From NCBI GenBank assembly GCA_944325945.1, contig CALVBW010000027.1:32082-96081 (forward strand): a stretch of 64,000 bases of DNA, in the 5' to 3' direction. Every line of letters starts with the position of its first letter. Positions within the stretch are counted from its first letter, which is position 1. The DNA is from Candidatus Gastranaerophilales bacterium. Lineage in GTDB: Bacteria > Cyanobacteriota > Vampirovibrionia > Gastranaerophilales > Gastranaerophilaceae. Below, piece after piece: positions 8,581-15,447 of the stretch. The notes under the pieces were generated by a model. It searched no databases. It was given only the letters and a program-made list of their open reading frames with translations, and was not told where the DNA came from. Position numbers and translations under genes: made by a program.

Positions 8581-9183
8581 CTATTTAGAATAATATTCAA
8601 TTACCAAATGTTCTTTGATTTCAGGATCAAGTTCTTCTCTTTCCGGAATTCTGTCAAAAGTAATTTTCAAAGCATCTTTGTCAATTGTCATCCATGCGGG
8701 TGCACAAGCCAAATCAATTGATTCCAATACATTTTTCAAGTATTCTGAACTTCTTGATTTAACTGTTACAACGTCACCGGGTTTTACCAGATATGACGGG
8801 ATGTCTACTTTTTTACCGTTTACAAGAACGTGACCGTGGTTTACGATTTGTCTTGTTTGCTTACGTGTTACGCCAAAACCTGCTCTGAACAAGATATTAT
8901 CCAATCTTGATTCCAAAAGCTGTAACAAAATTGTACCTGTTACGCCTTTTCTTCTTGCAGCTTCTGAGTAGTATCTTGCAGATTGTTTTTCGCTTACCAG
9001 ATATGTAAGTCTGATTGTTTGTTTTTCATTTCAGTGAATTGCATATTCAGAAAGTTTTTTTCTGACTGCGCCGTGCTGACCTGAAGCACTTTGTCTCATA
9101 GAAGAAGTTAATTTTCTATTAGACAAATCTTTTACACCGTAGTTACGGAATAATTTATTTGTAGGTCCTTTGTATCTTGCCAT
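8581..9183 (-). CDS. rpsD: 30S ribosomal protein S4, interrupted by an in-frame TGA at codon 51
   Basis: The frame from ATG 9183 reads MARYKGPTNKLFRNYGVKDL at the start and continues to SEYAIH, then TGA (9033-9031), then NEKQTIRLTYLVSEKQ and the S4 RNA-binding domain (LESRLDNILFRAGFG, NHGHVLVNGKKVDIPSY). The total of 200 codons is the normal S4 length, and both halves align without a shift. One base change (TTA to TGA) at the position where S4 usually has Leu explains it. No plausible ribosome site starts the second half near 8928. S4 is essential, so a sequence error or suppression is more likely than loss. Confidence 0.85.
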
Positions 9184-9269
9184 TTTTTCTCCTTTACTTT
9201 TGCGGGGCATCTATGGTTTGCTTGTTGGCTTTAAGCAAGCCCCCGCGGTTTTATACTAATAATTATGCG

Positions 9270-9656
9270 TTATACGCGTCTTTTCTTCGGCGGTCTGCAG
9301 CCATTGTGCGGGATAGGAGTTACGTCTTTAATAAGAGTAATTTCCAAACCTGCGGCTTGAATAGCTCTGATAGCTGTTTCACGACCTGAACCGGGTCCTT
9401 TGATGTAAACTTCAACTTTTTTCATACCCTGGTCTATAGATTTTTTAGCAACAAGTTCAGCTGCTGATTGAGCTGCAAAAGGTGTTCCTTTTCTTGCGCC
9501 TTTAAAACCCGTAGCTCCTGCTGTTGCCCATGCAATAGCATTACCCTGGGTGTCTGTTGAAGTTACGATTGTATTGTTGAAAGTTGACTGTATGTGTACA
9601 ACTCCCTGCAATACGTTTTTCTTTTCTTTTTTCTTTGTTTTTACTGGTCTTGCCAT
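9270..9656 (-). CDS. rpsK: 30S ribosomal protein S11
   Basis: The 128-residue protein has the family core [20 protein letters not shown], the middle [20 protein letters not shown] and the end [18 protein letters not shown]. It is part of the 30S platform near the mRNA exit. It keeps the usual rpsM-rpsK-rpsD-rpoA-rplQ order. The gap to rpsM (77 bases) contains repeat DNA, described separately. Confidence 0.97.
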   Translation of the reverse strand: MARPVKTKKKEKKNVLQGVVHIQSTFNNTIVTSTDTQGNAIAWATAGATGFKGARKGTPFAAQSAAELVAKKSIDQGMKKVEVYIKGPGSGRETAIRAIQAAGLEITLIKDVTPIPHNGCRPPKKRRV

Positions 9657-9689
9657 TTCTAGTTATCCTTTACTTTTTATCTTTCTTTT

Positions 9690-9730
9690 TATTAAGTTAC
9701 TAGGTTACTAAGTTACTAAGGCACTAAGTA
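9690..9730 (-). repeat. CTTAGTAA-type short repeat cluster between rpsM and rpsK
   Basis: On the minus strand this spacer reads CTTAGTGCCTTAGTAACTTA, followed by GTAACCTAGTAACTTAATA, that is, several near-identical seven- to nine-base units. The same pattern (TTAGTGCC.TACTG.CTTAGTAAC) occurs inside the leaders of two prepilin genes at about 18125-18160 and 47225-47270. Confidence 0.7.
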
Positions 9731-9733
9731 GCG

Positions 9734-10099
9734 CTATTTCTTTTTCGCAACTGCGCCGTTTTTCTTGCCGCGGCGTGTTCTTGCGTTAGTTTTTGTTCTC
9801 TGGCCTCTTACAGGAAGGTTACGTTTGTGACGCAAGCCTCTGTATGAACCGATTTCTTGAAGACGTTTGATGTGCATTGTTACTTCACGTCTCAAGTCAC
9901 CTTCTATATGGTAGTTTGCTAATTCATTACGAAGATTTTTAATATCTTCTTCCGTTAAATCATCTGTTCTTAAATCAGGTGATATTTTAGTAGCTTCAAG
10001 AATTTTTGCACTTCTTGTTGGTCCTATACCGTAAATATAGGTTAATGCTACTATCATTCTTTTGTTACGAGGTAAATCTACCCCTGCTAGTCTTGCCAT
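9734..10099 (-). CDS. rpsM: 30S ribosomal protein S13
   Basis: The 121-residue protein starts [20 protein letters not shown] and has [14 protein letters not shown], the helix-hairpin-helix, then [20 protein letters not shown] and a basic tail ending [10 protein letters not shown] that contacts A- and P-site tRNAs. A GGAGAAA ribosome site lies close upstream. Confidence 0.97.
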   Translation of the reverse strand: MARLAGVDLPRNKRMIVALTYIYGIGPTRSAKILEATKISPDLRTDDLTEEDIKNLRNELANYHIEGDLRREVTMHIKRLQEIGSYRGLRHKRNLPVRGQRTKTNARTRRGKKNGAVAKKK

Positions 10100-10311
10100 T
10101 TATTTTTCTCCTTTTCTTGGCTTTTGGCGAAATTCGGGATTTCAATTCGGGCTTAATTCTAATCAAACCGTCATCCTGTTCCGCCCCTGTTGTTAGATTT
10201 TTTTGGGTAAGAGGCTTAAATACTTCCTCTCCACCTGCTGATGCCCGCAGGTTCGGCTTCTGTTCAAAGCAAATAGGAAATTTTATGCGCCGGGCACAAA
10301 TAAATTCCCGC
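10100..10311 (-). other. Unexplained 212-base spacer between rpmJ and rpsM
   Basis: These two genes normally lie within a few tens of bases of each other. The spacer is richer in G and C than the rest of the operon and contains pieces resembling the dispersed intergenic repeats (AACAGGATGACGG on the minus strand). One frame is open across it, but no ribosome site or recognisable product supports a gene. Confidence 0.5.
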
Positions 10312-10425
10312 TTAGCCCTGTCTTTGTTTGTGTTTCGGATTTTCACAGATAACTGCGATTCTTCCTTTTCTTTTAATACATTTGCATTTATCGCAAATTT
10401 TTTTTACTGATGATCTTACTTTCAT
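10312..10425 (-). CDS. rpmJ: 50S ribosomal protein L36
   Basis: This 37-residue gene reads [20 protein letters not shown], then [17 protein letters not shown]. It matches L36 with its zinc-binding Cys-x2-Cys, Cys and His ligands (CDKC, C27, H32). It lies 36 bases after infA, as in most bacteria, with an AAGGAAAA ribosome site before the ATG. Confidence 0.96.
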   Translation of the reverse strand: MKVRSSVKKICDKCKCIKRKGRIAVICENPKHKQRQG

Positions 10426-10461
10426 TTTGTTTTCCTTTATATTTATATTTGTGAGATGTTT

Positions 10462-10677
10462 TTATTTTAATCTGAAGGTAATTCTGCCTCTGGATAAATC
10501 ATACGGGGTCATTTCAACTTTTACTCTGTCGCCCGGAAGAATTCTTATAAAATTCTTTCTGATTTTCCCTGAAATATGTGCCAGAATTTCATGATCGTTT
10601 TCAAGTTTTACCCTGAACATGGCATTCGGCATTGCTTCAAGTATTGTACCTTCTAGTTCTATTACGTCTTTTGACAT
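10462..10677 (-). CDS. infA: Translation initiation factor IF-1
   Basis: The protein starts [20 protein letters not shown] and has the OB-fold motifs [20 protein letters not shown] and [19 protein letters not shown]. The ATG at 10677 gives the usual 71 residues and has GAGGAAA just upstream; the open frame runs back to 10725 but those codons lie around the promoter. It is the first gene of the ribosomal operon. Confidence 0.97.
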   Translation of the reverse strand: MSKDVIELEGTILEAMPNAMFRVKLENDHEILAHISGKIRKNFIRILPGDRVKVEMTPYDLSRGRITFRLK

Positions 10678-10730
10678 ATTTTCCTCATTATTTCGACTGT
10701 GATTTTGGGCATAGTAAACCCACATAAAAA

Positions 10731-10758
10731 ATTATATTTGCAAAATATTTGTTTGCAA
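10731..10758 (-). promoter_or_regulatory. Sigma-70-type promoter of the infA ribosomal operon
   Basis: On the minus strand TTGCAA (10758-10753) and a perfect TATAAT (10736-10731) are separated by 16 bases. Transcription would start near 10724, about 47 bases before the infA ATG. Confidence 0.75.
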
Positions 10759-10848
10759 GCAGTATTATTGAATTTGCATGCAAAAATCATCCGCGAAATT
10801 TATTTTGTTTTTTTAATAATGGCACTCTTTCAATAAAATTAACCAATT

Positions 10849-10884
10849 AAAAAAGTCGGATTTTAAAGAACTTTCCGACTTTTT
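10849..10884 (-). terminator. Rho-independent terminator after the 10931-11593 prepilin
   Basis: The inverted repeat AAAAAGTCGGA / TCCGACTTTTT with a 12-base loop lies about 50 bases beyond the prepilin stop and ends in a T run on the minus strand. Confidence 0.85.
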
Positions 10885-10930
10885 GTAAATTTTTCTTAAT
10901 ATTTTTAATTATTTTATTTTTAATTAAACA

Positions 10931-11593
10931 TTAATAATCCATTTTCCAACCGTCCAACATGATTTTATCAAAACATGCGCCACGGTATCCGGCTTGGTCA
11001 GCCCAAGCCTCACAGGACCAATCTTCGTTACCAACATTATAAGAATTACCCACCACGCCATCGGAATAAATATCAAAATTAAATAAATCTCTACCATTAG
11101 TATTTGGACCTGCTTTACCATTCAAATCAAATACAAGACGAATATAACCATGGTAAATATATCCATCATCTGCATCAACATCAGATACACAAACAGGAAA
11201 ACCATAAGAAAGTTTAAGACATCTTGTATCATCACTAAACATTGCATCAATTGCAACACTTTCCGAACCGTCCAACGAACTGTATGAAGCCCCGAAGCAT
11301 TCAGCCGGCGTACACTCATCACTAACTTTTAAATATTTTTTTAGAAATGAAATAGCACCGTCAATATCTTCATAGGCATATGTATAATCTAAAGTATCAA
11401 CTCTTTCATCAGCCAATGCAGCCACAGCCGCATTAGATACATCATTATAAAGTTTCTGCATTTGTGTAATTCTTACTTTTGTCTGATGGTTCGTAAGCAC
11501 TGTAGGTATGGTCATTGCAGAAATTACACCGATTATACCAAGTGTTATTAAGACTTCTGCCAAAGTGAATCCGAATTTAAAAGTTTTTTTCAT
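10931..11593 (-). CDS. Type IV prepilin-like protein with a short normal leader
   Basis: The 220-residue protein has a short basic leader (MKKTFKFG) followed by the pilin core FTLAEVLITLGIIGVISAMT with Glu at position 5 of the mature protein. Cleavage by a PilD-type peptidase after Gly8 is expected. The globular part is rich in Asp and has several Cys that could pair. It ends near CFDKIMLDGWKMDY, faintly like the tails of the other prepilins here. GGGAG precedes the ATG. Unlike four other prepilins in the window it has no inserted leader and no C/G run, so it is a reference for the ancestral form. It is a single-gene unit with its own terminator. Confidence 0.9.
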   Translation of the reverse strand: MKKTFKFGFTLAEVLITLGIIGVISAMTIPTVLTNHQTKVRITQMQKLYNDVSNAAVAALADERVDTLDYTYAYEDIDGAISFLKKYLKVSDECTPAECFGASYSSLDGSESVAIDAMFSDDTRCLKLSYGFPVCVSDVDADDGYIYHGYIRLVFDLNGKAGPNTNGRDLFNFDIYSDGVVGNSYNVGNEDWSCEAWADQAGYRGACFDKIMLDGWKMDY

Positions 11594-11751
11594 ATATTCT
11601 CCCTCTATTTATTAAAAATTATATCGTGTTTACAAATATTTTGCAACAACAGAAAAAATATTACGTAATGTTAAATTTATGATTTTTTCTGAAATCAAGC
11701 GGGAATAAAATACTTATATAATATAAGAGAGTATAAAATCGGAGTGTAAAT

Positions 11752-12120
11752 ATGGCTGACAGGATTAACAGTATAGAAGATTTGGAACAATTAAAAGCGG
11801 CTGCGGCTGCTCAAGGGACAACTGTTCCGAACTATAACGAATGGAGCCAGATTTTAAGCGATCTTGAAGAAGCCGGTATACAATCTACCGGATCATTTTC
11901 CGGAGATAAAGCTTTAAGAGATGAAATTCAAAGAACAGTAGAACAATATATTGAACAGACAAAAATCGAACAAACACAGCAGCAACAGCAAACACAAAGT
12001 GAACAACCTCAAAAAATATCACAAACCGATAACGAACAGGCAATAAAAGCTACTGTTGCAAATGCCGTAAGTTCAAGTATTATGGCTGATTATATGAAGT
12101 ATTATCATATGTTAATGTAA
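11752..12120 (+). CDS. Hypothetical small Gln-rich protein
   Basis: I do not recognise this 122-residue protein. It starts MADRINSIEDLEQLKAAAAA, has a helical first half, and then a low-complexity Gln/Thr tract (about residues 72-90, TQQQQQTQSEQPQKISQ) before a helical tail ending KYYHMLM. No signal or membrane segment is seen. GGAG lies before the ATG, and an AT-rich TATAATATAA box lies near 11716-11726. It overlaps the 3' end of lepB by nine bases, tail to tail. Confidence 0.65.
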   Translation: MADRINSIEDLEQLKAAAAAQGTTVPNYNEWSQILSDLEEAGIQSTGSFSGDKALRDEIQRTVEQYIEQTKIEQTQQQQQTQSEQPQKISQTDNEQAIKATVANAVSSSIMADYMKYYHMLM

Positions 12121-12744
12121 TACTTTTACTCTTGTAAACGGCCAGAACAAAAATACTGCTTTTCCCACAAAACGATCTTTCGGGAGGGTGCCCCAATAGC
12201 GGCTATCCTGCGAATTTCCGCGGTTATCCCCCATCATAAAGTATTCGCCCTCAGGAATTATAAAAGGTCCGCAGTACATAGCCTTTGTGCAAGGTGGATA
12301 ATCATAAACACTTCTTACATAAGGCTCATCCAGCGGTTTATCATTTATATAAACCGTACTTTTGCCGTCATTATCCTGTTTAACCTCAAATTTATCTCCG
12401 GGCATTCCTATTACGCGCTTAATATAAGCTATATCTCTACAGAAAAAACCGGTCAATCTTGAAAATAACTTCCACGGGGTATTTTTCAGTTCTGTAAACG
12501 GAGGATAAAATACCATTATGTCTCCCCGTTCAGGCGTTTTATAAAATCTTGAAAATCTTTCTACAAAAATTCTGTCACCCTCCACAAGCGTCGGTTTCAT
12601 GGAACCTGACGGAATCCAACGGATTTCTCCTATAAAAAATCTTATTATTATCACCATTACAACAACAAATACAATAGTATCAACCGTTTCTTTTATTGCC
12701 GGCTGATTTTTTTTATACCACGCTTTTATTTGTTCCTTAAACAT
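12112..12744 (-). CDS. lepB: Signal peptidase I
   Basis: This inner-membrane serine protease removes signal peptides from exported proteins. After one transmembrane segment (about residues 21-38, VDTIVFVVVMVIIIRFFIGE) comes the catalytic Ser48 in IPSGSMKPTL. The general base is Lys109 in YIKRVIGMPGD, and the conserved box GDNRGNSQDSRYWG is near the end. At 210 residues it is normal length for a single-anchor type. It overlaps the polyprenyl synthase gene upstream by eight bases, so they are cotranscribed. Confidence 0.95.
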   Translation of the reverse strand: MFKEQIKAWYKKNQPAIKETVDTIVFVVVMVIIIRFFIGEIRWIPSGSMKPTLVEGDRIFVERFSRFYKTPERGDIMVFYPPFTELKNTPWKLFSRLTGFFCRDIAYIKRVIGMPGDKFEVKQDNDGKSTVYINDKPLDEPYVRSVYDYPPCTKAMYCGPFIIPEGEYFMMGDNRGNSQDSRYWGTLPKDRFVGKAVFLFWPFTRVKVLH

Positions 12745-13597
12745 CCTCTAACAACTCCAAAAGCTCTATTAATGATGCTTTATATATACTTTCCTCAAAA
12801 TCTTGAATACATTGCTTTGCACAATTGACATAATTATTCAACAAATCTTTTGTTTTTTCAATACCTTCATCAAGATTATCCGACAATATCAGAGGTGCAT
12901 TATAAATTCCTTCTTCCAGATCGCTTGCATTTTTTGTGGCATCGGAATTTTTTACATTAATCAAATCATCCCTTATTTGAAAAGCAAGCCCGAAATCTGA
13001 TGCAAATTCCAGAGCCGTCTCATCAATTTCGTGCTCGGCAAGAATAAATGCAGCTTTCAATGCAGCTTCAAATAAAGCACCCGTTTTTTGTGATGATTTT
13101 TCTATATAATCTTCAATACTTATTTTTTTAAATCTATTAAAATACTGATTAACTTCACCAAGACACATTGTTTTTACAGTATCCGCCAATAATTCAATAA
13201 CAGACAGTGACCCGATTTTTACGAGCTTTTTCAATGCTACACCCAGAAGATAATCGCCTGAAATTACGGCAAGCTGGTTATCAAATTTATCATTTAAAGT
13301 CGCAATACCGCGCCGCAGTTTGCTCTCATCAATAACATCGTCATGAATTAACGATACGTTATGAATAAGTTCAATTGCTGCCATAAGTTCATAATGCACC
13401 GGTAAAAGATAAATCTTTGATGCCCTTAAATATAATATAGTCATCAGAGACCTTATTCTTTTTGAAGGTGCATTTAAAAAGCCATCAATCGCCCTGTCCA
13501 GCTCCGGATTTAAATCCGGATTGAATGCCAGATTCTTATTTACTCTCTCTATATCCGCTTTTACAATATTACAAATTTTTTGATATTGTTCATCCAT
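12737..13597 (-). CDS. Polyprenyl diphosphate synthase (trans-isoprenyl type) with an atypical second Asp motif
   Basis: The 286-residue protein belongs to the polyprenyl synthetase family that extends isoprenoid chains for quinones or other lipids. The first Asp-rich motif is intact (LIHDDVIDES) and the Arg after it is present (LRRG). The second reads QIRDDLINVKN, so the last Asp of DDxxD is Asn. The GK(L/T)T stretch after it is replaced by EEGIYNAPLIL, as in long-chain synthases. Chain length and product cannot be told. A TATTAT box ends six bases before the ATG, so the message may have almost no leader. It overlaps lepB downstream by eight bases. Confidence 0.85.
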   Translation of the reverse strand: MDEQYQKICNIVKADIERVNKNLAFNPDLNPELDRAIDGFLNAPSKRIRSLMTILYLRASKIYLLPVHYELMAAIELIHNVSLIHDDVIDESKLRRGIATLNDKFDNQLAVISGDYLLGVALKKLVKIGSLSVIELLADTVKTMCLGEVNQYFNRFKKISIEDYIEKSSQKTGALFEAALKAAFILAEHEIDETALEFASDFGLAFQIRDDLINVKNSDATKNASDLEEGIYNAPLILSDNLDEGIEKTKDLLNNYVNCAKQCIQDFEESIYKASLIELLELLEDV

Positions 13598-13716
13598 AAT
13601 TTTATAATATCAAAAAAAGTTATTTAGGCAATAAAACATCAAAATTTCGGTCAATCGGGTAAATACGTATGAATACAACAACATATTTAATTTTATCAAA
13701 TTTATTCGGAATAATC

Positions 13717-13745
13717 TTGAAGTCCTGTGTATTCTGTGTTAAAAT
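13717..13745 (+). promoter_or_regulatory. Sigma-70-type promoter for the 13767 gene and asparaginase
   Basis: TTGAAG (13717-13722) and TAAAAT (13740-13745) are separated by 17 bases. AGGAG at 13754-13758 serves the following TTG start. Confidence 0.65.
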
Positions 13746-13766
13746 CCGTTTACAGGAGAGTGACTT

Positions 13767-14513
13767 TTGAAAAAAAATATATTTAATACATTTCTATCAA
13801 AAATTGACAATTTCCCGCTGTGGATTAAACAGATAATTTTTTTAAAATTATCTGATGATATAAAATCACACGTTTGTGAAAAATTTTTGAAAGAAAATTC
13901 AGAAGATATATTTTCGCTATATAAACCCACACTCACCTTTAAAGGAAGTGAAGAATTAAAAAACAAATCGTGCGGACTGGATTTAAATATTTATAATTTT
14001 TTAGAATATTGCGAAAATAATTCAAACATTCTCGAAATTTCTTTGAATACATTTTTATCAATGGAAGAAGTCGCGAAATATTTTATTTTCTGCATTGAAC
14101 AGGGCTATATTGAACAGCCTGAAAATATTGAAATTCAAGCAATGGCAGGTTTTATAGCAGGTAAATTCAGAACGGGCGAATATTTCCGTCAAAAAGGAGC
14201 AATAACGGATGAACAGCTGGAAAAAGCCGTTCATATAAGTGCAAAATCGCAAAAAAAATTCGCCGAAATTCTTGTGGATTTAGGTTTCATAACTCAGGAT
14301 GACGTTTCTGCAATGCTCACAATTAAAGAAGAAGCTAAAAAACGATTTATCCTTGATTATAATACTGTTCCGCAGGGGAAAAACGAATTTTGTGATAAAG
14401 AAGAAATGTATAAAAAGGAAATTACCGATTTAAAAACTGAAAATGAAAAACTAAAAAAACAAATTTCTCAATTACTGGAAATAATAAGAAAAGATGACAG
14501 AGACCTATCCTGA
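13767..14513 (+). CDS. Hypothetical protein with a MshEN-like helical domain and C-terminal coiled coil
   Basis: I recognise no named family for the whole 248-residue protein. Residues about 135-185 (FRQKGAITDEQLEKAV, ILVDLGFITQDDVSAML) resemble the repeated helix pairs at the N-terminus of GspE/PilB ATPases such as the one at 49670-51682 (LIQKGYITDVQLLQAL, LFKLGFISLDQLKSIL), a fold that binds cyclic di-GMP in some relatives. Residues about 213-240 are a Lys/Glu heptad coiled coil. The start is a TTG placed eight bases after AGGAG. It overlaps the asparaginase gene by 20 bases. A link to pilus control is a guess from the domain only. Confidence 0.65.
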   Translation: MKKNIFNTFLSKIDNFPLWIKQIIFLKLSDDIKSHVCEKFLKENSEDIFSLYKPTLTFKGSEELKNKSCGLDLNIYNFLEYCENNSNILEISLNTFLSMEEVAKYFIFCIEQGYIEQPENIEIQAMAGFIAGKFRTGEYFRQKGAITDEQLEKAVHISAKSQKKFAEILVDLGFITQDDVSAMLTIKEEAKKRFILDYNTVPQGKNEFCDKEEMYKKEITDLKTENEKLKKQISQLLEIIRKDDRDLS

Positions 14514-15447
14514 AAAATTAGTAAAATACATACGTGACGGACTTGTTGAACAGGAGCACTTCGGTTTTGTTGTTTTATGCAACAGAGAAAAAATAATAGG
14601 CACAACCGGAGAAACAAACAACTGTCCGTTTTATTTAAGATCCTGCGCAAAACCTTTACAGGCAAGCCTTTTAATAGATTTTGGCATGGACAAATTTTTC
14701 AATATGACTGAAGACGAAATTGCGCTCTGCTGTGCATCCCACGCAGGAGAAGAAATTCATACCGAAACAGCACAAGGACTTTTAAAAAAAATAGGACTTG
14801 AGCCGAACACATTAAAATGCGGTCTGCATAAACCTTTATCAAAGACAGAACAAAAAAAAATGTTACTTAATGGCGAACTTGAAAATGTTTTCCACAACAA
14901 TTGTTCAGGAAAACACATAATGATGCTGGGATTATGCGTAATGAACGGCTGGGATATATTGACTTATGACGATATAAATCACCCTTTACAAAAACTTATT
15001 AAACAAAAAATTTATGAATTATGCGAAATTAAACAAAATTACCCCGTAACATCTGACGGATGCGGTGTCCCAATTCACTCAATGCCGCTTTTTAATATGG
15101 TGAAAGGCTACCTGAATCTTTTCTGTAATCCGGTTTATGAAAAGCTAACACACGCTTTTCTAAATAAACCCTACATCATTGGCGGCGAGGACAGAACCGA
15201 CACAAAAATTATTGAAAATTCAAAAAATATAATTGCAAAAGTCGGAGCCGGCGGACTTTGTATTGTAGTAAATACGGAAAAAGAAGAAGGTTTTGCCGTA
15301 AAAATCTGCGACAGCGATATGAAAGCACGGGAAATTGTTGTTATTGACACGTTAAAAAATCTTCGCTGGGCTGAAAATATACCTTTTGACAGAACAATCA
15401 AAACAATTCATGGCAAAGTCGTCGGTGAAATAATTACTAAACTCTAA
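14494..15447 (+). CDS. Asparaginase, Rhizobium AnsA-like (asparaginase II family)
   Basis: The 317-residue protein fits the family distinct from E. coli-type asparaginases. It carries the signature blocks YLRSCAKPLQASLLI near residue 48 (Ser and Lys of the active site), CCASHAGEEIHTE, NNCSGKHIMMLGL (conserved Cys) and TSDGCGVPIHSMPL, plus the late KVGAGGLCIV. It would turn asparagine into aspartate and ammonia in the cytoplasm. It starts inside the preceding gene, so the two are coupled, and its end overlaps the LysM gene by 11 bases on the other strand. Confidence 0.88.
   Translation: MTETYPEKLVKYIRDGLVEQEHFGFVVLCNREKIIGTTGETNNCPFYLRSCAKPLQASLLIDFGMDKFFNMTEDEIALCCASHAGEEIHTETAQGLLKKIGLEPNTLKCGLHKPLSKTEQKKMLLNGELENVFHNNCSGKHIMMLGLCVMNGWDILTYDDINHPLQKLIKQKIYELCEIKQNYPVTSDGCGVPIHSMPLFNMVKGYLNLFCNPVYEKLTHAFLNKPYIIGGEDRTDTKIIENSKNIIAKVGAGGLCIVVNTEKEEGFAVKICDSDMKAREIVVIDTLKNLRWAENIPFDRTIKTIHGKVVGEIITKL

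Noticed and set aside
8581..8928. Separate gene for the second half of S4
   Set aside because: The supposed start is not an ATG with a ribosome site and lies inside the conserved S4 domain; it is part of rpsD.
8581..9183. TGA recoded to an amino acid (altered genetic code)
   Set aside because: Other genes in the window end in TGA at the right place and no other gene has an internal TGA, so a local change in rpsD is simpler.
9690..9730. CRISPR-like array
   Set aside because: The units are seven to nine bases and tandem without spacers; there are no cas genes in the window.
10065..10346. A 93-codon open frame across the rpmJ-rpsM spacer on the minus strand
   Set aside because: It overlaps rpmJ and rpsM in another frame, lacks a ribosome site and looks like translated repeat DNA.
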